The position numbers were made by a program, and so were the translations under genes. From contig JADLDR010000011.1 in the NCBI GenBank assembly GCA_020846535.1, positions 1 through 35,868 of the forward strand: a stretch of 35,868 nt of DNA. Direction: 5' to 3'. The notes below the pieces were generated by a model, which was given only the letters and a program-made list of their open reading frames with translations, did not search any database and was not told the DNA's origin. The DNA comes from Armatimonadota bacterium (lineage in GTDB: Bacteria; Armatimonadota; JADLDR01). This document shows positions 26,466 through 34,337 of this stretch, piece after piece (positions within the stretch are counted from its first letter, which is position 1; every line of letters starts with the position of its first letter).

Positions 26466-27376
26466 GATACGGCCTCGAATAAAGACGGTTGCAGGCAAGG
26501 CGCATCGGAGTCTTGGATGGCTGCATTCCCCAACTTCTCCACCAGAGCAGGGGACAGATAAAGCGATTCGATGGTAGTGGCGTTCAGACCCAGAAGCGTG
26601 GCCTGGGTGGAACGCCCGGCTATTAGCTCGATGCGAGTCAGAAGCAACGATTCCGGAAGAGGCTGGCCGTATGTTTGCAGGTCGTTTCGTCCGTCATAAC
26701 TGACGATATAGGAAATGCTTGTTCGATTGAGATAGAGAAGCGTATCAACGAACTCATCGAAAGATATATCGCCGATATATCGGGGATCCCGGTTGCCACA
26801 TACTCCTTGATAGGGCGGATCCATATAGATCAAGTCCGCTGCCCCGGCTTTTGAAACCACCTCCCTATAATCGCCAGAACATAAAGACACTTTCCCGGCC
26901 AGGAGTCTGGAGGCTGTTTGTATATGCCCTTTCATGGTGCTGGGCCGTGCGCCCCTCCGGCGGTTATCGGGGCTTTGGTTGAACTCTCCTTTGCCGTTAT
27001 AACGGACCGAGGCTTTCACACAACGGGCGAGGAGATATAAAAGATATTCAGGGCGTTGTGTCCGGTTGAACTTCGCCCGAACGTCATCGTAAAATTCCCG
27101 TTCTTTTCCTGCCTGAGCGTTCCAGAGTTCTATATAGCGCCCGATCAACTGATCGGGCCGATGAAGGATAGCGTCCCAGAGATCGATAAGCGCCCGGTTC
27201 AGATCGTTCAGGACGAATTCGTTCGCTTTGCCATGATAAGCGGCTGCCAGCGAAACCGCCGCCGATCCTGCGAACGGTTCGATCAGCCTCGCTTGGCCTT
27301 CCGGAAAATAGCGGATAATTGAGGACGTGAGACCTCGTTTGCTCCCCTGATAAGGGATGGGATGCGGAACCCCCAT
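26462..27376 (-). CDS. D12-class DNA adenine-N6 methyltransferase
   Basis: A 304-residue enzyme that methylates adenine in DNA with S-adenosylmethionine. The D12-class order is clear: PHPIPYQGSKRGLTSSII at the N-terminus, the SAM-binding EPFAGSAAVSLAAAY, and the catalytic IYMDPPYQG (DPPY). Recognition sequence cannot be read. ATG 27376 is chosen over 27424 because GGAGA precedes it and the probable -10 box covers the upstream ATG. No restriction endonuclease gene is adjacent; the next frame is a 34-residue ORF and then a broken HEPN gene. This suggests an orphan methylase left from a defence cassette. Base composition looks lower in GC than the flanking hydrolases, fitting transfer. Confidence 0.9.
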   Translation of the reverse strand: MGVPHPIPYQGSKRGLTSSIIRYFPEGQARLIEPFAGSAAVSLAAAYHGKANEFVLNDLNRALIDLWDAILHRPDQLIGRYIELWNAQAGKEREFYDDVRAKFNRTQRPEYLLYLLARCVKASVRYNGKGEFNQSPDNRRRGARPSTMKGHIQTASRLLAGKVSLCSGDYREVVSKAGAADLIYMDPPYQGVCGNRDPRYIGDISFDEFVDTLLYLNRTSISYIVSYDGRNDLQTYGQPLPESLLLTRIELIAGRSTQATLLGLNATTIESLYLSPALVEKLGNAAIQDSDAPCLQPSLFEAVS

Positions 27377-27422
27377 CGAAAAATCTCCACGCGGATCGCT
27401 TGCATCCGATCTCAGTGCTATC

Positions 27423-27452
27423 ATGATAGCATAAATATTAGAGTTATTTCAA
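27423..27452 (-). promoter_or_regulatory. Putative sigma70 promoter of the adenine methylase
   Basis: On the minus strand TTGAAA (27447-27452) and TATCAT (27423-27428) are spaced by 18 nt, each one base from consensus. The -35 box overlaps the stop codon of the GT2 gene. The predicted transcript begins near 27416, after the alternative ATG at 27424, supporting the start at 27376. Confidence 0.5.
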
Positions 27453-28192
27453 CTCCGGATCCGGTATTTCAGGAGGACGAAAAGGGCGATAAGGCCGTCG
27501 CGCCAGGTGACTTTTTTGCCTTCCTGGGCGGTGCGAGGGTTATAGGAGATAGGCACTTCGATGATGGTGTGGCCTGCCCGGAGCAGCTTGGCGGTCACCT
27601 CCGGGCAGAACTCGAATCGCTCGCAGGCCAGGGGGATGGATCGGAGGATATCGGTGCGGAAGACCTTGTAGGCGGTCGCCTCATCGGTCAGGCGGGAGCC
27701 GTAAAGCAGGTTGGTGGTAAAGGCCAGGATGCGGTTGGCGATGCGGATAAGGTGGGGGATATTGGCGGAGGGCCTCAGAAAGCGGGAGCCGTAGGCCACC
27801 CCGGTTTTCCCCTGGAGGATCGGCTCCAGGAGGGCATGGTATTCGTTGGGATCGAGCTCCAGATCGGCGTCCTGGATGATGACGATATCCCCGGCCACAT
27901 GCTCCAGCCCCTTGCGAATGGCCCAGCCCTTGCCGCGGTTGATCTCATAGCTGATGAACCGCACTTCCGGGAACCGGCGCTCCCCGGCGAGGATCTCAGC
28001 CGTGCCGTCTGTGGAGCCGTCGTCGACCACGATGATCTCTTTATCGATAGGGACGTTGTGTACCTGCTCCAGCACCTGGCGGATGGTGCTTTTTTCGTTG
28101 TACACCGGGATGATGACCGACAGCCGGAACGGCCTTCCGGGGGCGAACCCGGAAGAAGGCGAGGGCGACAGATTGTTCGTTTTCGGAGACAT
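27449..28192 (-). CDS. Family 2 glycosyltransferase (dolichyl/polyprenyl-phosphate sugar synthase-like)
   Basis: The 247-residue product has the GT-A fold opening LSVIIPVYNEKSTI, the nucleotide-binding IIVVDDGSTDGT, the metal-binding QDADLELDP (DAD; DXD-like) and GSRF. It has no C-terminal membrane helices, so it resembles DPM1-type soluble synthases that load a sugar onto a polyprenyl phosphate at the membrane. Such a donor would suit the adjacent GT39-like membrane protein. ATG 28192 has GAGG about 8 nt upstream. Its first 152 bp overlap the 3' end of the upstream gene in another frame. Confidence 0.88.
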   Translation of the reverse strand: MSPKTNNLSPSPSSGFAPGRPFRLSVIIPVYNEKSTIRQVLEQVHNVPIDKEIIVVDDGSTDGTAEILAGERRFPEVRFISYEINRGKGWAIRKGLEHVAGDIVIIQDADLELDPNEYHALLEPILQGKTGVAYGSRFLRPSANIPHLIRIANRILAFTTNLLYGSRLTDEATAYKVFRTDILRSIPLACERFEFCPEVTAKLLRAGHTIIEVPISYNPRTAQEGKKVTWRDGLIALFVLLKYRIRS

Positions 28193-29864
28193 AGGCGGCC
28201 TCAAGATAAGGACGACGCTTGAGATAGCGATATATCCGGGTGGCGCTGGCTCCCGTAAATTCGGGCCGGGTGACGGCAATCCACCGGATGCGATGTTTCC
28301 GCAGATATGATTCTTCGGACTGCGTGTATTTTTCCTCCCACCAGACATTGGAGGCCATGCGGTAGGCCGACGCCCCGGTATAATAGGCCAGGAGCCTCGG
28401 GTTTTGGGAAAGGATGCAGTCGTCCGGACGAATATTGCGCCGGATCCAACCCGAAGCCGGTAAGAAGCCGTTCTGCTTCCCCATCCGGCGGTCCGCTTCT
28501 CCCTGTCGAGCGGCGAAATCGCCGATATACAGGGCGGCCCATCCCGTGCAGAGCATGATTCCGATCCCGAATGCGGCCCGCCGCAGGTAGAGCCGGGCGC
28601 GCTCCCGCTGCGGCTCCCACAGGCAGGCGATGATCTGGATCCCGGCAATGCACAGAAGCACCGCGCCCGTGCCGTTTTGCGAGCCGACCTGCCCGGCATC
28701 CCCGATGATCTTGACCGGCAGAAAGGCGGCGGCCCCGCACAAGGCGATCAGCCCGGCGGGAATCAGGCTTTGTCCCGGCCATAGCCCTGCGGAGGCTGCC
28801 ATAGCGATGACCGGAAAGGCCGGAAAGAGCAGACGCGCCCCGTAGAGATTGCGGAACATGCCGAAATAAAGTAAAAAGACAACGGGCACGGTTGCCAGGG
28901 TGACGGCGGCAGGAAGGCATTCTCGATAGTTCCGCCAGGACAACAGGGCGCGCAGGAGTCCCGCAATAGATAAGACCAGGAAAACGGCGGGCAGTTCGGT
29001 TTCGTAAAGGTTCTGGCAGTAGAGTTTTCTCCAGTCGGGAAGGGGAGTGAACCCCAGGTAATCGCGGCGGGAGCGGGAAACCCCTTTTACGACAGCCTCC
29101 AGATAGGAGGCTCCGGGCAGCCATCCCGAATAAAGCTGGATCCAGGCGATCATGCCCACGCACAAAAATACGATGCCTGCCGCCGCCAGCCAGTATCGCC
29201 CGGCGCGCTGTTTGAAGTGAAGAAGGATGCCTATCAGAGTGACGGGGGCCAGCAGGACGATCAGATATTCCTTTGTCCAGGCCATCAGCGCCAGGGAAAG
29301 GCTGGCCCCTGTCCACCAGGCGAGGCTGCCGGTTCTCCAGGAGCGAAGGGCGCAGAGCAGATAGAGCGCCGCAAAGAAGGTGGCGGGATGGTCGGCCCAC
29401 ACGCGGTCGGCGTCCCGGAAGAAGGCGGGAAAAAACGAGAGCAGAAGGGCCGCTCCGAAGGCCGGAGGCCAGGGCAGGCAGCGCCTTCCCAGCAGGTAAG
29501 CAACCGGGACCGTCAGGGCGTTGAAAAGCAGCCCCAGGCTTTTCCCGATCTCCAGGGTCGCCTGGCCTTTGATGAAAAACGCGGCGGCCAAAAGCAGGGG
29601 AAACCCGGCGGGGTGGAGGGTATCCATCCGGACCGGGGACGATTGACCGGTCCAGACACGCCAGAAATCGCGGGCCAGCACCGCGTAAAAGAACTCATCC
29701 GGGCTTTGATCGTGCAGCGCCCCGAAAAGAAGCAGCCGGGGGATCAGGGCGATGGCAAACAGCAGAGCCGCATCCATGAAAGCCTGCCGGGGAATCGCCC
29801 CGGAGGCGGCGCGTATTTTGATAGATAGGCGTTTGGCGCGGGCCGAAAGGGTTGAGAAAGGCAT
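28041..29864 (-). CDS. GT39/ArnT-like integral membrane glycosyltransferase
   Basis: About 607 residues with roughly ten or more membrane segments and a C-terminal soluble part. Near the N-terminus HDQSPDEFFYAVLARDFW carries the acidic Asp-Glu pair expected in the first external loop of PMT/ArnT-like GT-C enzymes, followed by HPAGFPLLLAAAFF and RVWADHPATFFAALYL. Such enzymes move a sugar from a polyprenyl-phosphate carrier to lipid, glycan or protein. The start is uncertain: ATG 29933 lies at or before the predicted transcription start, so 29864 is preferred (29912 also possible). The natural-looking C-terminus (VALAFFRVRP) is followed by about 33 residues read out of frame from the GT2 gene, so the stop may have shifted. 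Confidence 0.75.
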   Translation of the reverse strand: MPFSTLSARAKRLSIKIRAASGAIPRQAFMDAALLFAIALIPRLLLFGALHDQSPDEFFYAVLARDFWRVWTGQSSPVRMDTLHPAGFPLLLAAAFFIKGQATLEIGKSLGLLFNALTVPVAYLLGRRCLPWPPAFGAALLLSFFPAFFRDADRVWADHPATFFAALYLLCALRSWRTGSLAWWTGASLSLALMAWTKEYLIVLLAPVTLIGILLHFKQRAGRYWLAAAGIVFLCVGMIAWIQLYSGWLPGASYLEAVVKGVSRSRRDYLGFTPLPDWRKLYCQNLYETELPAVFLVLSIAGLLRALLSWRNYRECLPAAVTLATVPVVFLLYFGMFRNLYGARLLFPAFPVIAMAASAGLWPGQSLIPAGLIALCGAAAFLPVKIIGDAGQVGSQNGTGAVLLCIAGIQIIACLWEPQRERARLYLRRAAFGIGIMLCTGWAALYIGDFAARQGEADRRMGKQNGFLPASGWIRRNIRPDDCILSQNPRLLAYYTGASAYRMASNVWWEEKYTQSEESYLRKHRIRWIAVTRPEFTGASATRIYRYLKRRPYLEAAYVSENEQSVALAFFRVRPRKAVPAVGHHPGVQRKKHHPPGAGAGTQRPYR

Positions 29865-29934
29865 ATAAATGGATGGTAGGAGGGCCGTTGGCTTCGAGCA
29901 AGTAGCAGCCATCCGGTGGTCATGAGGTGTCAAT

Positions 29935-29964
29935 CATATATTTATACGCTGGATTTGTTGTCAA
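29935..29964 (-). promoter_or_regulatory. Putative sigma70 promoter of the GT39-GT2 operon
   Basis: On the minus strand a perfect TTGACA (29959-29964) and TATATG (29935-29940) are spaced by 18 nt. The predicted start of transcription, near 29928, argues against an initiation codon at 29933. Confidence 0.5.
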
Positions 29965-29986
29965 ATCCTCCGCTCTACAAAAAGCG

Positions 29987-30013
29987 GCCCCTCCTTGCAT
30001 TTAGAGGAGGGGC
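29987..30013 (-). terminator. Rho-independent terminator of the flotillin operon
   Basis: GCCCCTCC (29987-29994) and GGAGGGGC (30006-30013) form an 8-bp GC-rich stem. Read on the minus strand it is followed after a few bases by a CTTTTT run. It lies 20 bp beyond the flotillin stop codon. Confidence 0.75.
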
Positions 30014-30033
30014 TGTCTCATTTATACCCGCCA

Positions 30034-31566
30034 TCAGCCGTCGGATCGGGGAGGAGGCCCTGCGGCGATGGGCGCTTCTTCGGCGTTCGAGTTCTTCTGG
30101 GCAACTTTGCTGACCAGGTTCGAGAGGTCTACGCCGGTCATCGCTTCCACGACAGGCGGAAGCTGGGTGATGATTTTGGTCACTTCGCCGGTAAGTTTGC
30201 TGGCCCCGATCCCGTCGCCGTCTCCCTGGCTGACGATCACCACTTTATCGACTTTGGCAAGCGGGCTGGCAATCGCGGTGGCGATCTCCGGCAGCTTTTC
30301 CAGGAAGAGCTGGGTGATGGCGGCCTCGTTGTACTGTTTCCAGGCTTCGGCTTTTTTCGCCATCGCTTCCGCTTCGGCGTATCCGGTGGCCTGCACCACG
30401 TCCGCTCCGGCCAGGCCCTTTGCTTTGGCAGCTTCCGCTTCGGCCAGGCCGGAGACTTTGACCACTTCCGCCTGGGCTAAACCGGTCATCTTGGTGGCTT
30501 CCGCCTGGCCGAGCGCGGTCGTCTTCATCCGGTACTGCTCGGCCTCGGCCAGAGTCTGAATCTTCTGACGCTCCGCTTCCGCCGATTTCTGCACGGTGGC
30601 GACCAGCTCTTTTTCGCGCCGTAGGATTTCCTGCTCTTGCAGGGTGGTCTGCTTTTGTTTGGAGATGATCTCCACCTGCACCTCTTCCGCCTTCACCAAC
30701 TGGGCGGTCTTGAATTTCTGAAGGTCGTAGGACAGGTCGGACTCGGCCTTCTTCTGGGACACCGACGCATTGTAGGACTGGATCTGGAGGTTGTAGTCCC
30801 GGTTCGCCTCGGCGATCTTGGTATCCGCCGCCAGCTTAGCCGTCTGCCCTTCCTGCTCCGCTTGGGCCGCCTTGATGGTGGCGTCCCGCTTGGCCTCCGC
30901 CTCGCCGATTTGGGCGTCTCGGAGAACCTGCGCCGTTCTGGGCTTACCCAGCGCGGCCAGGTAGCCGTGAGAGTCGGTAATGTCCCGGATGGTGAAGGAA
31001 ACGACTGTCAGGCCCATATTGTTGAGGTCGGTTGCTGTCACTTCAGCCACCCGCTGAGCAAATGCTTCGTGCCCGGATAAAAGATCTTCCACGGTCAGGG
31101 TTCCCAGGATGCCGCGCAGGTGGCCTGCCATCATCTGAAGGGCCACGCTCAGGATTTCTTCCCTGGATTTGCTTAGAAACTGCTCGGCAGCCGTCCGGAT
31201 GGATTCTTCATCGCCTTTGATCTTGATCTGCGCTACCCCGTCCACCTTCACCGGAACCCCCATTTTGGTATAGAATTCCGGTGTCACGATATCCAGGGTG
31301 ATCAATTCCAGGGACATAGTATCGCACCGCTCGACTATCGGCCATACCAGGCAGCCGCCTCCCTGCACCACCTTGCAGCCGACCTTCTGGCGCTCTCCGT
31401 TTTTATCGGTGATCCAGTGTTTCTTACCGGAAACAATCAAGACCTCGTTGGGGCCGACCTTGCGGTAGCAACTGCTCCAGATCCAGATAACAAAAAACGC
31501 CAGCAATACAATACCGCCTGCACCCATAATCGTCCATGTGACGCTACCACTGAGTGATTCGGGCAT
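30034..31566 (-). CDS. Flotillin-like SPFH protein
   Basis: The 510-residue product matches the usual flotillin (FloT/YuaG) length. One membrane segment (about residues 12-32) precedes KVGPNEVLIVSGKK, the start of the SPFH/band 7 domain. A long Ala/Glu/Lys-rich coiled-coil region (about 215-420) follows, with repeated AEA/AQAE blocks such as LAQAEVVKVSGLAEAEAAKA, and then an oligomerisation tail. Flotillins form scaffolds for membrane microdomains. ATG 31566 has AAAGGAG about 7 nt upstream. It is the last gene after two NfeD-like genes, the classical NfeD-SPFH pairing, and is closed by a terminator. Confidence 0.94.
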   Translation of the reverse strand: MPESLSGSVTWTIMGAGGIVLLAFFVIWIWSSCYRKVGPNEVLIVSGKKHWITDKNGERQKVGCKVVQGGGCLVWPIVERCDTMSLELITLDIVTPEFYTKMGVPVKVDGVAQIKIKGDEESIRTAAEQFLSKSREEILSVALQMMAGHLRGILGTLTVEDLLSGHEAFAQRVAEVTATDLNNMGLTVVSFTIRDITDSHGYLAALGKPRTAQVLRDAQIGEAEAKRDATIKAAQAEQEGQTAKLAADTKIAEANRDYNLQIQSYNASVSQKKAESDLSYDLQKFKTAQLVKAEEVQVEIISKQKQTTLQEQEILRREKELVATVQKSAEAERQKIQTLAEAEQYRMKTTALGQAEATKMTGLAQAEVVKVSGLAEAEAAKAKGLAGADVVQATGYAEAEAMAKKAEAWKQYNEAAITQLFLEKLPEIATAIASPLAKVDKVVIVSQGDGDGIGASKLTGEVTKIITQLPPVVEAMTGVDLSNLVSKVAQKNSNAEEAPIAAGPPPRSDG

Positions 31567-31616
31567 CGAAATCTCCTTTCATACAAAAACCTGCCAAACC
31601 GGATGCTTTCGGTGAA

Positions 31617-31661
31617 TTTCAGCCCAAAGGAGGCGGCAGGTCGAGCCACCAGGGGCTGAAA
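31617..31661 (-). promoter_or_regulatory. Long-loop inverted repeat in the NfeD-flotillin gap
   Basis: TTTCAGCCC (31617-31625) and GGGCTGAAA (31653-31661) are exact complements around 27 nt. It occupies the 111-bp spacer before flotillin and could modulate downstream expression; no further support. Confidence 0.3.
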
Positions 31662-31677
31662 AAGGCCCTGCACATCG

Positions 31678-32313
31678 CTATCCCTCCCTTTCCCTTACAT
31701 AAACGGTTCCCCCGGACATCCTGACGATCTCGACCGGCGCTCCCTTGCCAATCGGCTTGCCGTTGTCGGACAGGGCCGGAGCCGTCTGGCGGACGCCGCG
31801 CACAGTGTAGGCAATGCTGCCCAGCCGGTTCTCCTCCAGGGCTATGATCACCGTTGCGGGCTTGCCTAAAATATCGACGCGCCGGAAGTGGCTGCTGCTC
31901 TGGGCAGCGACAATCAGCTTGACGAAGACCATGAAGACCATCGCCGCCGTCAGAAAGGCCATGATCGAAGCGAAAACAGTGGAAGCCAAAGGCGACCATC
32001 CGAGAGAACGGGCGATCACCCCGAACCCGCCGAAGCCGGTTATGAAGGCTCCGATGGTCATGCTGTTCAAAGGGGATGCTCCTTGATCGCCTGCATCGCC
32101 TCCCATATCGCCGCCCGCATCCACTGCGGCGGAATCGCCCTGAAAGCCGTCGATGCCCTGCCCGTCGCCGATGCCTCCGTGATCGAGAGTCAGCCCATCG
32201 CCTCCACCGAAACCGTCGGCGATATGGCCCACTCCGCCGATCACAAACTGCAAGAGGGCGTAGAAGACCCCTACAAACAGGCAGCCTATAAAGATGACAT
32301 CCAGGGCTTCCAT
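31678..32313 (-). CDS. NfeD/YuaF-like membrane protein with Asp/Gly-rich loop
   Basis: A 211-residue protein: TM1 (about residues 5-27), a loop with about ten Asp and many Gly (DGFGGGDGLTLDHGGIGDGQ and on to GGDMGGDAGDQG), then SPLNSMTIGAFITGFGGFGV and two more hydrophobic segments. A C-terminal OB-fold-like NfeD domain follows (VDILGKPATVIIALEENRLG to GGTVYVRERE). NfeD proteins are partners of SPFH scaffolds. ATG 32313 has GGAGGGG at good spacing; a GTG two codons earlier is too close to it. It is a paralog of the next gene upstream (32386-33057), and the two align over the whole length except the loop. The asp-rich loop could bind a divalent cation; this is inference. Confidence 0.83.
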   Translation of the reverse strand: MEALDVIFIGCLFVGVFYALLQFVIGGVGHIADGFGGGDGLTLDHGGIGDGQGIDGFQGDSAAVDAGGDMGGDAGDQGASPLNSMTIGAFITGFGGFGVIARSLGWSPLASTVFASIMAFLTAAMVFMVFVKLIVAAQSSSHFRRVDILGKPATVIIALEENRLGSIAYTVRGVRQTAPALSDNGKPIGKGAPVEIVRMSGGTVYVREREG

Positions 32314-32385
32314 TTGCACTCCCCTCCGGGTTGTTCGGTAGGGCCTTTCACCATATCAAACGAAAGGGCGCGTAAAAGGTTACTC

Positions 32386-33057
32386 TCATTCAGTGGAGTC
32401 CCGTTCCCGGACGTATACGGAGCCGCCGGCAATACCCACGATTTCGACCGATGTCCCTTTCTCTATCGGCTGGCCGTTCTCAGTGATCGCCGGGACGGTC
32501 TGTTTGGCTCCGTGAATGCTGAAGGCGATCATACCCGGGCGGTTAGCCTGTAAGGAGACAATGACCTGAGCCTTTTTCCCCAGCAGGTCTATGCGCCGAA
32601 ACTGGCTGCTGCTCTGCGAGGCCACGAAAAATCTGACGAAGAGCGTAAATACCATCCCTGCGGACACGAATGCCATACAGGAGGCGAAGATCGTAGAAAC
32701 TGCTGGCGACCATCCTAGGGAACGGGCAATCACCCCGAATCCGCCAAAACTGGTAATGAAAGCCCCCAGTGTCATCGGATTCAGTGGGGAAACGCCTTCT
32801 TCAGCTTCGCCGTACTCGTGAGGAGCATGATGCACTCCATTCGTTTCTTGAGGGGCTGTTCCGGCATGATGCCCTCCGGCGTGGCTCACCCCTCCATGCC
32901 CTTCATGGTGCAGATGCCCGAAGTGCGGGTGAAAATGGAAGTGGCCTATATGAAAATGTCCGCCCAAATGGCCCAGCCCGCCCAGCAGCATTTGAATGAG
33001 CGCAAAGAAAACGCCCGTAAAGAGGCAGCCGATGAAGATCATATCCAGAAGCGCCAT
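32386..33057 (-). CDS. NfeD/YuaF-like membrane protein with His-rich loop
   Basis: A 223-residue paralog of the 31678-32313 product: TM1 (LLDMIFIGCLFTGVFFALIQ), a loop containing 17 His within about 51 residues (GHFHIGHFHFHPHFGHLHH and on), then SPLNPMTLGAFITSFGGFGV, further membrane segments and an OB-like NfeD domain (IDLLGKKAQVIVSLQANRPG to GGSVYVRERD). The loop strongly suggests binding of a transition metal such as zinc, nickel or copper, by analogy with other His-rich loops. Of two ATGs (33063 and 33057) the second is chosen because it aligns with the paralog start and is about 8 nt from GGGAG. It is the first gene of the NfeD-NfeD-flotillin operon. Confidence 0.83.
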   Translation of the reverse strand: MALLDMIFIGCLFTGVFFALIQMLLGGLGHLGGHFHIGHFHFHPHFGHLHHEGHGGVSHAGGHHAGTAPQETNGVHHAPHEYGEAEEGVSPLNPMTLGAFITSFGGFGVIARSLGWSPAVSTIFASCMAFVSAGMVFTLFVRFFVASQSSSQFRRIDLLGKKAQVIVSLQANRPGMIAFSIHGAKQTVPAITENGQPIEKGTSVEIVGIAGGSVYVRERDSTE

Positions 33058-33286
33058 ATCCATCTCTCCCTTCGGCGATATCCAGAGTTGAATATCCGTA
33101 TTCTATAGAAATGGTAGGAATCCTCTATGTAAAGGGCAGGGCCTTTCGCCATGACAACAATAAGGCGTTATCCGGGAGATCGGGCGCAAGTCCTGTAACA
33201 CTTAACGTTTCCCCGCCGGAAAAGTTATGCCGGGCCGGAGGAATTGGAGCGGGAGGGGAGCAACCTACAGCACAAAGGAGTGTGAG

Positions 33287-33775
33287 ATGATTATCGGCGT
33301 AATTTCGGATACCCATATACCCCGCAGGGCAAAAGAGATTCCGGAGGCGGTGATGGAGGCTTTCGCGTCGGTGGACAGGATTTTACATGCGGGCGACCTG
33401 GTGACCCTGGGGGTGATCGCCGCGCTGTCGAGTCTGGCCCCGGTGGATGCGGTCTTCGGCAACTGCGATCCGGAGCCTGTAAGGATGTCTCTGCCGGAGA
33501 AGAAGGTGATCGAGGCGGGAGGCTTCAAGATCGGGCTGGCGCATGGCGACAAAGGCCCACAACGAACCACGCCGCTGCGGGCCTTGCACACCTTCGAGGC
33601 CGGGTCGGTCGATTGTATCGTTTTCGGGCACAGCCACCGGCCCTACTGCCAACGGCATGAGAAACTTCTGCTCTTCAATCCCGGGTCGCCCACGGACCGG
33701 CGATGGGGGCCGCAGCTTTCCTACGGAATTCTGAGACTGGAGGAAACGATTCAGGGAGAGATTATCGGGCTATAA
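33287..33775 (+). CDS. YfcE-like metallophosphoesterase
   Basis: The 162-residue product has the calcineurin-like phosphoesterase motifs in order: ISDTHIPR (Asp8, His10), HAGDLV, FGNCDPE, LAHGD and VFGHSHRP, which form a two-metal active site. It belongs to the MJ0936/YfcE group, with broad phosphodiesterase activity and unknown physiological substrate. ATG 33287 is preceded by AAAGGAG at 33275-33280. The gap 33058-33286 (229 bp) back to the divergent NfeD operon should hold both promoters, though no clear box pair stands out. Its 3' end overlaps the convergent LuxR-type gene by 14 bp. Confidence 0.93.
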   Translation: MIIGVISDTHIPRRAKEIPEAVMEAFASVDRILHAGDLVTLGVIAALSSLAPVDAVFGNCDPEPVRMSLPEKKVIEAGGFKIGLAHGDKGPQRTTPLRALHTFEAGSVDCIVFGHSHRPYCQRHEKLLLFNPGSPTDRRWGPQLSYGILRLEETIQGEIIGL

Positions 33776-34031
33776 GCTGTTTGACAGGGGGAAGGGAAAC
33801 CCACCCCAGTTGCATGGCCTTGTAAACGGCCTGCATTTTCGAGGTAACTTTCAGCTTCCGGTAGATGTTCATCTGGTGGAACTCGACAGTCTTCCGGCTG
33901 ATGCAAAGCCGATCCGCAATCTCCTGACCGGAGGAGCCGTCAATGAGAGATTGGAGAATTTCAAATTCGCGTGTGGTCAGCAGGATGCTGCTCTGGGGTG
34001 TTTCCGCCGGCCGCCGGGTCATCAAATCCAT
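33762..34031 (-). CDS. Solo LuxR/GerE-type HTH regulator
   Basis: An 89-residue protein that is essentially only a GerE-type DNA-binding domain: LTTREFEILQSLIDGSSGQEIADRLCISRKTVEFHQMNIYRKL contains the usual four-helix pattern, given here as its span (about residues 19-61). No receiver or ligand domain is present. ATG 34031 is preferred because CGGAGG lies about 6 nt upstream; 34058 is an alternative. A perfect TATAAT box on the minus strand at 34073-34078 may be its -10, with no good -35. Its stop lies 14 bp inside the 3' end of the convergent phosphoesterase gene, so the two transcripts overlap. Targets unknown. Confidence 0.85.
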   Translation of the reverse strand: MDLMTRRPAETPQSSILLTTREFEILQSLIDGSSGQEIADRLCISRKTVEFHQMNIYRKLKVTSKMQAVYKAMQLGWVSLPPVKQLIAR

Positions 34032-34245
34032 TTTTTCCTCCGCTGCATCTACTAGCATGTCCGTGCCTGAATATTATACCCACAACCTCAACTTTTGATA
34101 CCTGGTTCCCGAAACAAACGAATATTGTTTTTCAGGACGGGCCGATTCGCTATTTTGAGTGTAGCGGAGGAATGTTAAAAGTGGATTGACGATAAATGTC
34201 AGAAGAGTGAAATAATATTGATCGTTTTCGGCTTTCGCTTGCCTG

Positions 34246-34334
34246 TCATTGCGAGGGAGGCAATCCCCAGGCTGACAATGAATGTAAATCTCTCGGTATT
34301 TGTTAGGCTGGAGATTGCCACGTCGCTTGATCGC
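34246..34334. repeat. MITE-like inverted-repeat element, copy 3
   Basis: A short copy with left edge TCATTGCGAGGGAGGCAATCC, centre ATTTGTTAGGC, and right arm GGAGATTGCCACGTCGCTTG. The last matches the right arms at 11526 and 14071. It runs almost to the stop codon of amrS (34338). The rest of the 34059-34337 gap shows nothing else beyond the -10-like TATAAT noted for the regulator. Confidence 0.7.
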
Positions 34335-34337
34335 CTC

